Source: Paracentrotus lividus
Lineage: Eukaryota; Echinodermata; Echinoidea; Camarodonta; Echinidae
NCBI GenBank assembly: GCA_940671915.1
Contig: CALNVZ010002100.1
Location: forward strand, 21,733,885 to 21,797,884
Reading direction: 5' to 3'
Length of the DNA stretch: 64,000 nt
Shown: piece after piece, positions 1 through 13,196 of the stretch
How positions within the stretch are numbered: the stretch's first letter is position 1
Layout: each line of letters starts with the position of its first letter
The notes under the pieces: generated by a model
What the model saw: the letters and a program-made list of their open reading frames with translations, nothing else
What the model was told of the DNA's origin: nothing
The model's database searches: none
Translations under genes and position numbers: made by a program

Positions 1-255
1 ACAAGTACGCGGTTCGATCCCGATCCATTCCACTAGCATCCTTCGGCAAGGTTCAACTGCAATTTGCCGTACTTGACCCAAGTGAGGTGAATGGGTACCG
101 GTAGAAGCAATTCTTTGAATGCTGTGAGCACCTTTCGGGTTAGCCTAGCTAAGCGGGTAATAATTAGTTAACACTACAAGCGCTTAGAAACATCAAGGTG
201 GATATATGTAGTAAGCGCTATATAAATTAACTATTATTATTATTATTATTAATAG
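1..255 (+). mobile_element. tRNA-derived SINE, 5' end cut by window
   Basis: GGTTCGATCCCGA at 11-23 looks like a tRNA B box. The 3' part has AAGCGCTATATAAATTA followed by a (TAT/ATT) repeat to about 251. This architecture is typical of SINEs in echinoderms and other marine invertebrates. The A box would lie upstream of the window. Confidence 0.6.
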
Positions 256-2080
256 CATATCCTTTGATCAGTTTGTAATTAGTCTTAGATATTATTTCCA
301 TTCTCCCCACATTGCCTGTAACTCCACAGACCGATTATAGGTCTGAAGTAAAACTTGACATAAACTGAGTCCAGTTCAAGAGATAAATCCAAGTATTACT
401 CAACTCAGTGAGCCAAATATCTAGATAAGCCTTGATGAAGTCCCACCATTTCAATTAAAATGGATCAGAGTGGATTGATACGTTGTATCCCATCAAATTC
501 CTCCAATCTGTCCCCTTTCGCTATTAACTTTCTTCATAGGCAACATGTCTCCATGAGTACTCTTATGATGCCCACACCTTCTATAATACACCCCCACCAA
601 GACCTATACACTCTCCATCAAATACTCAACAAATACAAACGATAATTCATAATTAACTGATCGAACTGACATTAAGTCCAATTTTCCCAACCTTTATAAT
701 GATACATGAACATTAAATCATAAATTTAAATAGTCAACATGAATACATTTAGTTTCATTCTGCCTTTTCTTTTTGAAAAGGTCGTGATGTTCTTTTACTT
801 CAATAGTATACATTAGAAATGTGGACTTCCTGTAAATGTATACATGAACATATTTGTACAGTGTATTTTGTTACCTGTATGTGCAAAGTTCTATTTTGGA
901 GCTGTGTACTACCTAGTAGCTCCTACATACAATGTTCTGTGCTATGTTTCTTAACATTATGTCTCTTTTCATTTTGCAGCATATTATACTAAGTGTGTAG
1001 ACCCTCAGCGAAATATACCCAAAGCAGTATTTGTTATTATGATTTTGTGGTAGTAGTTACAAGATTATTTTTTAGCTTGCATCCGTAAAATATTCTTTGA
1101 TTTAGCAAATTTGTCCCAGTATGGCATGGCAGTGAAAACATTCACATCAGCTGGTTCATGTTCTTAATCAATGCAAATATTATATTCTTTTATACAACAA
1201 AACTTGAGGGATAAAAATTTAAATATCATTGACAAAGTCTTTTCTTTTAAAACAAACATGAAACTATTGTTTCTATTTGAATTTTGCCTGTTACATCTGG
1301 CAACACACGTTTAATTATAAAATGTATTTCTTGATATTCTATCTTGAAGTTTTCTAAGAGCTGGGTGAAAATTGTCCTCAATCATTTCTTATTTTTGTAT
1401 AGGGGGGGGGGGGTTAAGGGCTTCTGATAAAAATTGGAAGATGTCAATCTTAAATTACCGGTGCTGTTTATAAAATGCGACCTGGCTGCTAGTACAGTTA
1501 TACATTTATTTTTTAGAGTAAGAATGAATGTTTGTTTGTGATGATTATTTCTGCTTTTCCTGCTACAATCCTTTTTAAAAACTGAACTTTAGTTTTCCCA
1601 AGAGCAAAAGCCCAACTACCAAATGAAGGTATAATTTTTCCTTATTACTTTACTTACTTATTTATTTGCTTGCTCACGTATATGCTCATTACTGCTGACC
1701 TTATTCATGTTATTAAATTGCTTCCCTTCCTTCCATAATTATGTGTATCCATGTTGTTGTTTTTTCATTGCTTTGTGCTTGTGTTGTCAAAATAACAAAG
1801 AAATTTCAAAAAAAAATATCATTGTTGAAAAGAAACAAACATGATTATTGGATTTCATCATGGTCTCGTGGTCAAATTATTTTTTTCCTTCATATTTTCC
1901 GGACTTTAACATTTTCAATTCAAATTGTTGCATGTGTGGCTTCTTTGTATGTTTGTAAAAATTGCTGTTTACCCTTAAAAATTTGTTCCTTGTGCTTTTT
2001 TTTTTTAAGTGCATGTGTATCAGTAAAAGTTGTTATCATTCCCTGTCACATTTAAGTTGCTTTAATGATAGTGTTCCTAA

Positions 2081-2715
2081 TTAGGGTTGGGCAATTAATG
2101 ACTTTTTTCTGAAAAGTTATGTCAAACAAGTTATTTCTATAGTCAAATTTGATGTAGAATCCAAAAGATGACAATGATTTTTGTGTACGATGAAGTCTGA
2201 CGTCGCTAAGTGCAAAAACCAAAATAGTGTTATTTTGCCACATTCATCACACACTTTAAGCGTATACCGGTTTTGTTTTGTTTCTTTAATGGATTTTGAT
2301 AGTTTTAAAAGCTCAAATCTGACAATTTATCATGACCAAATGTACCTAGTATGGTTTTATACGGTGTTAATTAGTGATTTTAATATGAGGTGATTTTTGC
2401 TCGATATTGACTGAAACTAATACCAAACTACACTAACAGTCAACTTAGGTAGGATTAATCATGTTGGATTAATCATGTTGGGTTCCCTGACACCCAAAAG
2501 ACATATAAAACGCAATAAAGTGGTTTATACGTATAAAAAAGTATGATAATTGGCATAATACGCCTATTTGGCGCCATTTGGTTGTTTTGGCACTTCTAGC
2601 GACGTAAGACGTCAGTCGTATGGCGAAAAATAATTGTCCATTTTCAAGTTTTACGTCGATTTACTATAAGAAACAACTTGTTTTGAAAAAAAAGTTGAGA
2701 TTTGCCCAACCCTAA
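2081..2715. mobile_element. Foldback DNA transposon, TTAGGGTTGGGCAA termini
   Basis: It starts TTAGGGTTGGGCAA and ends TTGCCCAACCCTAA. The inverted similarity continues inward for roughly 200 bases (for example ACAAGTTATTTCTATAGT against its complement near 2660). No coding capacity. Confidence 0.75.
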
Positions 2716-3574
2716 CCTGAACTTTTTTATCACAGTTTCTACATATTAATGTAATGTATCATTTGAGAATTCATGTCAATGTTGAAACTTCAATGTTATT
2801 TGTCATATATTGCTCTGATTTTTTTTTTCCATAATTTTTTAATTGAAAATATATATAAATTCTTTAATATGTCCATCATCTTGTAATATTCAGTTTGAAG
2901 TCTTGCTAATATGATTTTTATTTTTTGACGAATAATTATCATGATTCCTGGTGACTTGAAAAAACTGATCTAAATTCTATATTATATGCATGCGATGGTT
3001 GTCTGAGATATACTTGCGATCTATACTCCATGTGATATTCCATACATTCTATTCTAACTGAATAAACTCAAGTATAAATTACCGCACATCAAAAGATTTT
3101 CAAAAGTTTATAGTGCTGAGCTCGTCGCTTTGCAAAAATAAAGCTTCAACTAAATGGAAATGTTTGACCAGTCCAAGGATTTGATCTTTAGATGATTTAA
3201 CACTGATGGAAATATATCAACAATTGCATGTTTATTTTTGTGCTTGAGAACTTTCCTAAAAGGAGTCAAAGATTCTAATTGACAAGTCAGCGACTGGTTT
3301 TAATTTAAAAAAAATTGTAATATATTTTTCTTTTTCCTTAAAGTTTTAAAAAGAAAAGGGGCCTGTTTGCTCTAATAAATGTTGCATAATACTTAAAGGT
3401 AGTGTCAGCCATTTATGCAAAGGCAAAATATTAATTTCTTTAGTTTTTAGAGGAATATAATGTAGTATATCCAACTGACTATATCTTTCCCACAAACATA
3501 TTAAGCTCAAATGTGTATGTTTGTCCATTATATTGCGATTATCAAAATTCATTCCTATTTTTTCAGACACCTCG

Positions 3575-3730
3575 AAAAATATACGGTACGGTGGCGAAAC
3601 CGCTGACCGTTAGTGCAAGAGAATAACTGCGCTGGACGCGGTGTATGCGCTGTGTGTATATTGCGTATCGTGTACGGTCGGTGCTGCACGCGCTGTAATA
3701 TCAACGACCTGTTGATGCGAGAAGTCTGGT
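3575..3730. promoter_or_regulatory. CpG-dense patch, possible promoter or 5' exon
   Basis: A short stretch dense in CpG stands out in AT-rich DNA, upstream of the gene in block A. It has a damaged counterpart at about 18770-18960. No open frame, donor site or core promoter element was clear. It could be a first non-coding exon or promoter of the adhesion gene, or an old repeat. Confidence 0.2.
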
Positions 3731-4012
3731 CAACGAGTTGGTAGTCAGGATTTTTGTTTCGTATTAACTGATCTAGGCAACCATATTGACAGTAGATTGA
3801 ATAGACAGTATAAGGTCGATCATATTTCTACAGTTATGCCAAGTCTTGCATTAGTTATTCGGCAATTTGTGAAAAAGGCTGATACTACTTTAAAGTTGCT
3901 AATTATGGTTTGTAAAATTTCACCATTTAAAGTATGGTTGTTATCATAAATGAGAAAGTAAGTTGTGTTTGTAACAATTATAAATGATGATAGTAATGAT
4001 AATGATATAAAT

Positions 4013-4317
4013 GGCCTGTATTCATAAAGGTGTCCTAAAATAAGCCTTAAATCTGTGGTTTAACTATAGGTAGGGAAATGTGACAGAATATGGAACTGTA
4101 GATGTTTGATTTCTCAGAATCTTTAGTACTAAAACTCAAGAAGTGCTTGGGAATGATGTCTGCAAATTTTTTCCTAACCATTAAAGTACGATTCCAGAAT
4201 TCAGTAAATATAAAGGAATTTAACAAGATTGACAGATTTTGTTACTTTTTGCTACTCATAGTTAAACCAGAGATTTAAGCTAAGCATAACTTTAGGACAC
4301 CTTTGTGAATATGGGCC
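4013..4317. mobile_element. MITE with GGCCTGTATTCA termini
   Basis: The left end GGCCTGTATTCATAAAGGTG and right end CACCTTTGTGAATATGGGCC are inverted repeats, extended by TCCTAAA/TTTAGGA. It is about 305 bases. A distorted copy appears within 19.3-20.1 kb in the second block A. Confidence 0.75.
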
Positions 4318-5869
4318 ATAAGTTTTTAAATCTTCATTATGAAAAATGCATGTAGTACGTTCATATCTTATGATGATAACTTTTAGAATTGAATTATTGT
4401 CACTTTTCATAAAGTTTGGCTGGAATGGGGGGGTATTGATTTATAAGGGGGTTCATGGGATATGAGAGAGAGAAGAAAGAGGTAAAGAGAAAAAAAGGAC
4501 AGAAAGGTTCTCTACGGTTCTATTGTTAAAACAACAATATAGCTGGAACATGATTGATAACGAATTACCACTGAATTTGTCTTGCTATATAGAACAGTTT
4601 TAAAATAGAAGGAGGAAAAAAAAAAAAACTTTGATCCCAGTCCACTTAGCTCTGCTTCCATGGTTCGATAGTGGTGCGGAAGTGGCTTGTAATTCGGGCG
4701 GAAATCGTGCCTGGCATAGCACAAAGGCTGCATTAGCATTTTCCATTAGTGAATTCATGTTTTTAACGCCCGTCTCTTGCTCAACGTATTACTCTTGATT
4801 TATTAGTTGGCAAACAAGAGTGATTGCACCTTGACTAGACCTCGTCTAATTAAAATACATCAGCATAGAACATGTACTTGGAATAAGAGAGGGGGCTGGA
4901 TTGAGGTCTCACAATAAGAATACCAATTTGCTTGGATCAACCTAGCTTGATTACATGCATATTTCATAGGATTTTTTTTTTTTTAATATAATATACAAGT
5001 GTCAAGATAGATGAAAACACAAAATGTATGTTTATGTACATTTCTATTAAACAAAGCAGTGTTAAAATTATAGTAATGATGTGAAATATGCTATGCTTAA
5101 TTGTTAGAGCTTGCACTGCATTATACTTTTGAATAGTACAGAGATAAAGGGGTTCTTTCTAAAATATATTTTATATCCATGGATAAAAAAACATTGCTGT
5201 ATGAAGAGGCTACACCACAATGTTAACACAGTCTATTTATTCAGAATCCCCCTGATTTGGCCTCTTCATCGACATGGGAATTAAAACCATCCTTGGTCGA
5301 TGAGTGTGATGTCGGCCTAGTGTTTATATTGCCTTAAATTGCAGTCCTCACATTTCCCTCTGAATCCAATATTCAAGAGCAATTGATCAATACCTTTGTT
5401 TATTTTCTTCCCCAATTTGTTTTTGGAAATGTCAGGGGGGAAATCAAATTCCTGTAATGGTTGAAGGAGCTAATGTACATAGTGCGTAAAGGTGCTGCAT
5501 GTGATGTGTCTGGGGCAATATTTATATAGCTTTCCAGGCTCTAGCGGTACACACATACAAATCATGTAGGCTATATTGCTTTGTGCTGTAGAGCAGTTGA
5601 CCATGTTTTACATCAGAAAAATGTTCATCTAAACTTGATAGCTGTCACTTACTGATGTGATTCAAGATGGCCTTCAAAGAATTATTTCAGAAGAAGATTA
5701 TTGATCTTTATTTATCAATTTACTGTTTATTATAATAGAAAGTTTTACAGATAATTTGAGCATGATAGGGAAAAGAAGAAAGGTCAATAGTAAAGGTCCC
5801 AAAGAAAGGAATAAGGAAAACTGAGAAAATGAATAAACATTTATTAGAGAAGTATTAGAACTTAATATA

Positions 5870-6033
5870 CAGTGGCGGATCCAGGATTTCTGAAATACGC
5901 GAGGGCGCATTCCGAAAATTTAGAAAATAGGGGGTGCAGCCGAAAATTTTCTGATTCTTTACATGAACAATCAAGAATGGTTTTCAGTTATAAGGGGCGC
6001 ACATCCCCCTGCACCATGCCTGGGTACGCACTG
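5870..6033. mobile_element. Short TIR element, CAGTGGCGGATCC type (inverted-block copy)
   Basis: Begins CAGTGGCGGATCCAGGATTT and ends near CACTG at 6033. It is the reverse copy of the element at 31193-31359. Confidence 0.7.
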
Positions 6034-6082
6034 ATATAAGAATAAAAACGACAGAAAATGAAGTTAGTAATAACAAACTTAC

Positions 6083-6189
6083 TATCAGAGGCTATGCACT
6101 TGGAGTTTGAAAGTCTCGGTTCTGATAGCGAACTTCATTAGCAGCTGGCTTAGCTACCAATGTGGCTTCCAATCTCCATGGGGGCAAAT
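6083..6189 (-). pseudogene. Inverted copy of exon 5 (Ig3 first half), damaged
   Basis: The reverse complement matches 31036-31141 with both splice signals, one base longer and with a change at the cysteine end. It sits about 0.4 kb from the A/B junction. Confidence 0.85.
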
Positions 6190-7897
6190 CTAAATGCATT
6201 TTGTAAAGAACATTATACCAAATATACCCAAATGCTTTACCAAAAAAAATGCAAGTTTGGTAGATTAGCTAGAGGCTAGAAACTAATAGGGTAATGGTTA
6301 TAGTTTGTTATGCTTAAACTTAAACAGTTGTTGATTCAAATGCAATTTGAAAACAACCATATATTGGTTTTTAATGATTCAAAACTCTTTTTGTTACCAT
6401 GGCACTGGCGATGAACTGCTTATCAACCTCTCATGAGATATTGCACTTTTCATTACAATGCTTATATTGTGAAATCCTACTTCTTTGATATTAAAATATG
6501 CATCACATGAAGAAGAAAAAATAAAAATAAAACTTTGTTGTTTAATATTTACTTAGCCCGCATTGCCTTTATAATCACTTGTCATCAGGTAAAAGAAACA
6601 GAGATATTGTCTCTTTTGTGTAGGCTAAACAGAGATTATTTTATGATCTCAAAATTATAAATTGCCTTTTCAACACATTCAAATGCAATAGAAGACAAAG
6701 ATATGTAAGAAATATTCAAATATTCAACAAACAAATCTTATTGTAACTGCATCATTGATGAATGATTTCCATTCAGTTAATGGAAAGAAAACTGGATTAA
6801 ATATACTCTGAGAACAAAGATGCATTTATTAAAATATAAAAAGATAGAGGAGGAATTATAGATTTTAAATAAAAAATAATCACCATTGATTATAATTCAT
6901 CAAAAATAATATAAAAAAAATTAAAAAAATAAAAAAGATATTAGTACCTATTTATTCAAAACTGATATTTCAACAATGTTTTATACAAGTTATAAGAAAA
7001 TAATGTGCAACCAGCAATACAAAATTGAAATTACACGTAAATAGAACTTTGTCTACTTAGTAGTTATTCAAAAATATATTCACGAAATCTTATTCGGATA
7101 CAGTGTTAGAACAGTCATACTAAATAGTGTAATTTTTTATGGTCAGAAAAGAGAGAGAGAGAGATGGGGGGGGGGGCTGAATAGAAATAAAGTAGAAGAT
7201 GTAAGAGAAATCAAGTGATAAGAAAGGGATGAGGTTTGTGTCAAAAATGAAGGGGAAATGTGAAATAAATAAATGATAAAAGAAATTGATGATGGGTGTA
7301 ATAAATCTGAAATTATAATTATAGGTAACATTTAAGTTACTGCATGCCTGCATGTTTGTTAGAAATACTTTAAAGAAAACTGATTAAATGTATTATGCAA
7401 TAATTAAATGGAATATTATTCCATTTCTGTTATTGTTTAATTTATTTGTATTATTGTTATAGTGATTACATGCAATGGGTTACATTACACATGGCAGTTG
7501 CAGGGTTACACAGCATAAAAAAGAGTTAGGATTAAAAGAAAAAAGAAAGAAAATAGAGGGAATAATAAGGAAATAAAATTTATTGAACGAGAGAAAGGGA
7601 ATGTGTAAGGATGGGACATTAAGAAATAATAATGGAAGATTGTTTTCAAAACTCACATGCATTTAGGATGCAATGTAAAATACATCTACCTAAAACAGAT
7701 TATTCAAGTTCATTTATTTTAAACAAGAAACCTGCAAATAAATATATTTTTTTTCCATAATGTCATTAATAAAGAAGAAGATACAGTTGTAAAACCTAAT
7801 ATGAGTTCCATTATGTGACAAAATTTGATTCACGTAAAGACTTAAAAAAAGACTTTTAAAAAATTATGTTGTTGTTGTCTAATTCTTTGAATATGAA

Positions 7898-8562
7898 TTA
7901 AAGGGGAAGTCTGGACCAAAAATAAGTTATTTTTATTAAAGCAGAAAATTACAAAACAGATTTAAAAAAGCTTGAAGAAAATCAGATACTAATAAAAAAT
8001 TATTAGGTTTCCTTCAATGCAAAAAAAAAATCCAATCACTATACCAAATTCGGCAACAGCTGTGATGTCATAGGGGCACACTTTGCCATAAATGTTCTAT
8101 ATTGTTTTATCATTAATTTACACTTTATTGTCAAGAAAATTTTTCCTCATAAACTTTTATCCCTGAGTTTGAATTGATGGAATATTTATTGGATCAAGTA
8201 CATGGTATTACGTATTGTGCATAAATGATATTTTTTGTGAATTTCAATGTTATAAATAATCTCTTTCCATATACTGAGAACCTAATTAAATCTTTGATTT
8301 GTACTACGCGTCGAGGAAAACAGTTTCTTAAACAAGTAAAGTGAAATATTTAGCAACAACATATACAAAAATGCCATAGAAAGTAGGTTGCAACTATGAC
8401 ACACACTGTGCCAATTGGTTATAGTGGTCAGATTTTGTGCATCATTAAAGAAATCAATAATTTCTTATAGTGTCTGATTTTCTTCAAACTTTTTAAAATC
8501 TGTTTTTTCTATTTTTCTCCTTTTGATAAAGGAAAAACTTATTGGTCCAGGCTTCCCCTTAA
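7898..8562. mobile_element. TTAA-flanked foldback MITE (piggyBac-like)
   Basis: The ends are TTAAAGGGGAAGTCTGGACC and GGTCCAGGCTTCCCCTTAA, with inverted similarity running about 90 bases inward. The TTAA target is typical of piggyBac-class elements. There is no coding capacity. It is absent from the matching site in the forward copy (about 29325). Confidence 0.8.
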
Positions 8563-8846
8563 TAGGAAACCATTTTGACATTTCACTCAGCGTGTAAGGT
8601 CATATGCCTGTTTAATACAAAATTCATGAATGAAAAAAAAAATACAAAAATTTACCTTTCGTTGAGAGGGTTAGAGTGTTAATAGAAGGTTGAATTAGTC
8701 AACACTAATTTTTACGTTTTCAACACACAGGTATATCAAGCATCAAATAAAAAGATAAAAAGATTGGAACTTAAGAAACATTCACAAAATAGCATCATGA
8801 AGTCTATAGGGCATTCTTTTTCTTGCACTTGCATTTCGCCCGGTAC

Positions 8847-8996
8847 CTCTTCTCGAAATGCTGTAAAGGTGGTGGTTCATCATAAAAATTTCAAGAACAG
8901 CCCAATTGAAACAGAGTGTTTCTTTTTTATGACGGCGGGACCTACGAGATTTGGCGGGCTATTCTTTCTTGATGAGGTAGTTGTCCTCGTCATCGC
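8847..8996 (-). pseudogene. Inverted copy of exon 4 (linker), damaged
   Basis: The reverse complement matches 28922-29065 but is 150 bases with an insertion-rich middle, so the basic cluster is disrupted. The acceptor (gcgcag) and donor (gtaccg) are kept. Confidence 0.85.
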
Positions 8997-11309
8997 CTGC
9001 GCTCGAGAAAATAGGAGTAATTACAAACATCCAGGCAGAGTGAGAGAAGGTGGGGTAGGCTTTGGGAATTAGTCATTAAGGAGGCATATCAAACAATTTG
9101 CCCCTTTTTGACAACAAACACACAGTTTGCATTATACTGGGATCAAGTGTTCACTAAGCAATACAGGACTAACTACACAAGAAAGGCCATACAGAATATT
9201 TAGTAACAAAAGGTGGAGGAAGGTATATAAAAGCCAAGTTGCCTTCTGTGGATAATAGAAATGATGATTACCAAAATCTTAGGATAATGTAGTTAGAATG
9301 TTAAACTGATTCATGAGCTGTAAAGTCTATTCTTATTTGGCGGAATGAAATGTTTTTAATGCAACTCTAGTTAATTATCTCTAGTAGTCATATTCAATTA
9401 AAAGTGGAAATGGAGAGAATTTATGTGGCACTGTGCCTTTGTAAATGCAAATTAAGATCTGAAAAGCAACATAAAGGCCTTTTTACATACAACCAATCAT
9501 TTATTTACAAAAGTTATGTGATCCGTTTTCTTGCAGTTGTGTGTCATCACGACACATATGGTGGACCATTTTCCACAGAGAGGGAAAGATCGATAAGGAC
9601 TATATATGTTAGAGAGGTACAATATACGTTAACACATACCAGAACTTATAGAACCCTGGAAATCTACTTAGGCACGAATCCAACCACACCAATAATGGTC
9701 AAAAACCATGTCCAAAATTTGTTGGGTTTGTTTCCAACTTTTCATGCACCATTTTTTAATCACAATTATACAGGACAATTGATAAAATCTTAAATCCAAC
9801 TGCAATGGCACATACTAGCCTATATCATACATATATGGTAGTCGATGGATCCATTCATAACCTACAAATGCAAAGATATGCACCCTTTTGTCTTTCCAAT
9901 TGTCGTCTCATTCACATTTGAATATGACCTCATATTTTATTTGGACAAATATTTTTTCTCTTATGATCCTCCCTAACCTACCATAATTTATAATAAAGAG
10001 TGTCCTTGATATTTTCTGAAGAATTTATATTTGCTAGAGCTGAATTCCTATGAAAAGTCTCTCTATGCTGATGCACATTATTCCAAATCAAAATATTCAA
10101 AGCAATGACAAGAAAACATTCAAATAATGTTCCATTAAAAAAGCACAAGAGCCATTTACTTTCCAGAAAACATTATTAAATGACTAACCAGTTTTAAACA
10201 ATTTTCTTTCTTTTTATTAGTTGAAAATATACCATGAAAAGGGCACTCTCCGTCTATGGCCTTTATGAGTAAGCAGAGATTTTCTGTGGTACTTCACAAT
10301 TCTGAGAATATTAAGCCATTGATAGGCTTTATAAATTTGTCTATAGAAGTTAAATTCTTTAGCAATCAATGTGTTTTTACTTTCCACATTTGTCAATTAA
10401 TTTGCTCGATTTCTATTTTAAAAAAAGGTTGGAAAGATTTGAAAAAACATTAATTACACTTGTTCAAACCTTTTAAAAGTTATCTTTTAAAGCTGACTGT
10501 GCCAAATGCAATTAAACACACCACACCAAGTTATCATTAAAATTATCAGACAATTAAAAGCGTCCAACTATGATTAGAAGACATCCAAATAGGCAGCAAC
10601 AACATAAGTTATGCAGGGATGCAATTTAAAAATTAAAAAAAATAAAAATCACAAGACATTCCATATTAAATGGATAAAAAAAGAATGCAGTGGTTTATCT
10701 ACTAAACTTAAATAAAATTGAGTTATATTAAAATCATTAAAATCTTCTGGATATATCGGTTTAAGGAGTAATTCTATTTCATTATCAATGGTTTGAAAAA
10801 TCAACAACAAATCAGAGCCATTTGTTAGAAAATCACATGAATGAAAAAGGATAGACAATGAGGATGAAAAAATTTAAAGGGTAATAGAATATCTAGAGCT
10901 TTTAAGTCAATATAAGTTTTCAAATACATCATTGGCATTTATAAAGGGAAACACTAGAGAAGCAAAGCATTTTATTCTATTTTTTATTTGAGATAACAAG
11001 GTACTTTTGAGACAAGGGAGATGTAATATGGCAGTTCCAAATGTAACGGGAGTTGCATTCAGGAAACAGCATTTCAGCATTCAAACAATTATCATGCATA
11101 TTTTAATCTATTTACAAAGAAATGGTAGATGAGAATAGCGATGGTTCCTCTTTGAAATGATTAATTCTATAGTGATCTGCATAATCAATGAAATATGAAT
11201 ATTCATAATCATGAATCCAGTTGACGCAAAAGACATGCAATATTTAGCAGAAAACATTTTGCTTATAAACTCTGTGAACTTTAAATAGCCTTTTCACAAT
11301 TTAAGTAAT

Positions 11310-12030
11310 TGATTGGATTCTACGTGTTAGGTATAAGAGAGGCGGATTTTTTTTTTTTACTTGTAAGTTCTCTGGACGAACGATAGTGATGACGTGATCC
11401 TACCCCTATATGAAGTACGTTTGAAATTTGGTCACGGCAAAGCCGAAAAATTTTTCAACACCTATTGATCGGATTCTACATTGTTCTAGGTATAACAAGA
11501 CGCGGATTCCAGGGGGAGGGCTGAAGTTTTGCTTTGGGCGAAACCGTAAAGATTTGAAAAAACAAGCATACCTTTTGTAAATAAATCTTTTTGAGCGCAT
11601 CCGTTAAATCTTTAATAACCGGTTTTTTTTTTTTTTTTTGCTTGTTTAGTTCTTCTGGACCGAACGATAGGATGACGTGATCCTACCCCTATATGAAGTA
11701 CGTTTGAAATTTGGTTACGGCCAAAGGCCGAAATTTTCAACACCTATTGATGAATCTACGTTGTTCTTAGGTATAACAGTGGCGGATCAGGGGGAGGGCT
11801 GAATTGCTGGCGAAACCCTGTAGATTTGAAAACAGTTACCTTTTGCTTACATAAACCCTTTGGAGCGATCAAATTCTTAATACCTTTTCTTTTTTCTTTT
11901 TTTTGCTTGTAGTTTTTCGGGACCGAACTATAGGATGACGTGATCCTACCCCTATATGAGTACGTTGAAAATTTTTGGTTCACGGCCGAAGGCAGAAAAA
12001 TTTCAATCCCCCCCCCGCACCCCGTAAAGT
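11310..12030. repeat. Three-copy ~285-bp tandem repeat inserted in inverted block B
   Basis: Three similar units contain GATGACGTGATCCTACCCCT (11388, 11670 and 11936), each followed by CTATATGA and later GGTATAAC plus GGCGGAT. The unit spacing is about 282 and 266 bases. The inserted sequence resembles the CAGTGGCGGATC element family, and each unit also carries the flanking host words ATTCTACGTTGTTC. The matching site in the forward copy (about 26460) has a single host sequence and no insert. Confidence 0.7.
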
Positions 12031-12588
12031 CGTCTCTTTATAAGAAAATTGTTCTATTATTTGTTAGTTAATGACTTAAAACTTTAAACCAATGTCCGGT
12101 CACAGGTGACATCTCATTTCCCAGTGTTTTTTTTATGAGGAGAATGATATAAAAAATATCTAATACCCAAAGTTTGTGTACAGCTAGTCCTGAAATTACA
12201 TTAAGCAAAAAAAGTTGTAGAAAAAATGACCCAGACATAAGAATAAGAGGCATTTAATCACCATTAGTCCCATAAGTGAATGGGTTTAATCAACTAATAT
12301 ACAGCGCAAGAAACTGAATTGCATAATTCTTAGTTCAAACTTAAATGATGTGGTATTGTAAAGAAAGCTTTGTATAATTTCAGATCCTAATTTGCAATTT
12401 CAAAGGCAAACAGTTGCCACATAAAGTTAAGCTCCATTGTCCACTTTTGCTTGGAATTGCCCATATCTTGTTTGCTCCATTCGATATATCAACATTCAGT
12501 AATTAATATTGAATAATAATATTGAGTATTAGTCTAGTATGAATGATAATAATGGTTAAACTATAAAGATGACTAAGCAGCTACACTA

Positions 12589-12890
12589 CTGTTAAAACTT
12601 GGACTGTGATCTTTGGGACCTCTGGATACGCCACGACGTCTGTTGATGGCTGACAGTAGTAGCTTAGAAAAAAAGCTCACTTGCATTTCGTTCGAGAAAA
12701 GACAGGTTCCATCTTGATCCTGTTAAATCGCGCGTATGTATGTGCGATGGGCTCGGGTTTAGGGGTGCGTTCAGTCCAGTAAGATATATGGAGGGGGATA
12801 GCCTTAGGGAGGGCCAATGTGCCGAGAGCGTTAGGCTCTCCGTTGCCTGACTGTTTTTGTCGTAGTGAGGTGTCCTCAAACTCTCCATAA
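12589..12890 (-). pseudogene. Inverted copy of exon 3 (Ig2), damaged
   Basis: The reverse complement matches 25575-25883 along its length, but with scattered substitutions and indels that shift the frame repeatedly (302 bases against 309). The acceptor is kept; the donor side is altered. Confidence 0.85.
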
Positions 12891-13196
12891 CTGAGGATAA
12901 ATTAAAGTTACTAATGTCCAAATTAGGGGTCAGATCCACAAAAATTTTATGCTGCAAAAATTATTAATTAATACATATTACTTTTTTAATCGTGAACGTG
13001 TTAGTGCAGCGGAAATGCCATGTATTAACTATTCTTGGGACTGCTGAATTAACACAAAACTTTTTCCTTTGAGTTTGTGTTATAATGTATTGCCATTTTA
13101 TGATGTTTGAAATGATATATTATTAATATGTTGTTCATAGTTGAATTCTCTCTCTTTCTCTGGCAAGAATGAAGTTATCAAATCTTTAAACCTTAC

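Larger units (their letters stand above)
1..5668 (+). repeat. Block A, first copy (direct duplicate of 16354-21645)
   Basis: From about 2.6 kb onward this sequence matches the later stretch 17.5-21.65 kb in the same orientation. Examples are the poly-A and AGTTGAGA at about 2690 against 17570, ATATACGGTACGGT at about 3583 against 18771, and near-identical text from 4730-5668 against 20690-21645. The later copy is much noisier between 16.4 and 20.7 kb. I see no coding exon here. It holds the SINE, foldback and MITE elements listed separately, poly-G tracts near 1402 and 4427, and otherwise AT-rich non-coding sequence. Confidence 0.8.

Noticed and set aside
8764..9072. 102-residue + strand frame
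   Set aside because: It is the antisense of the inverted copy of exon 4.
9404..9793. 129-residue + strand frame
   Set aside because: It lies in inverted intron sequence overlapping the long inverted end of a transposon; the matching forward sequence does not keep the frame.
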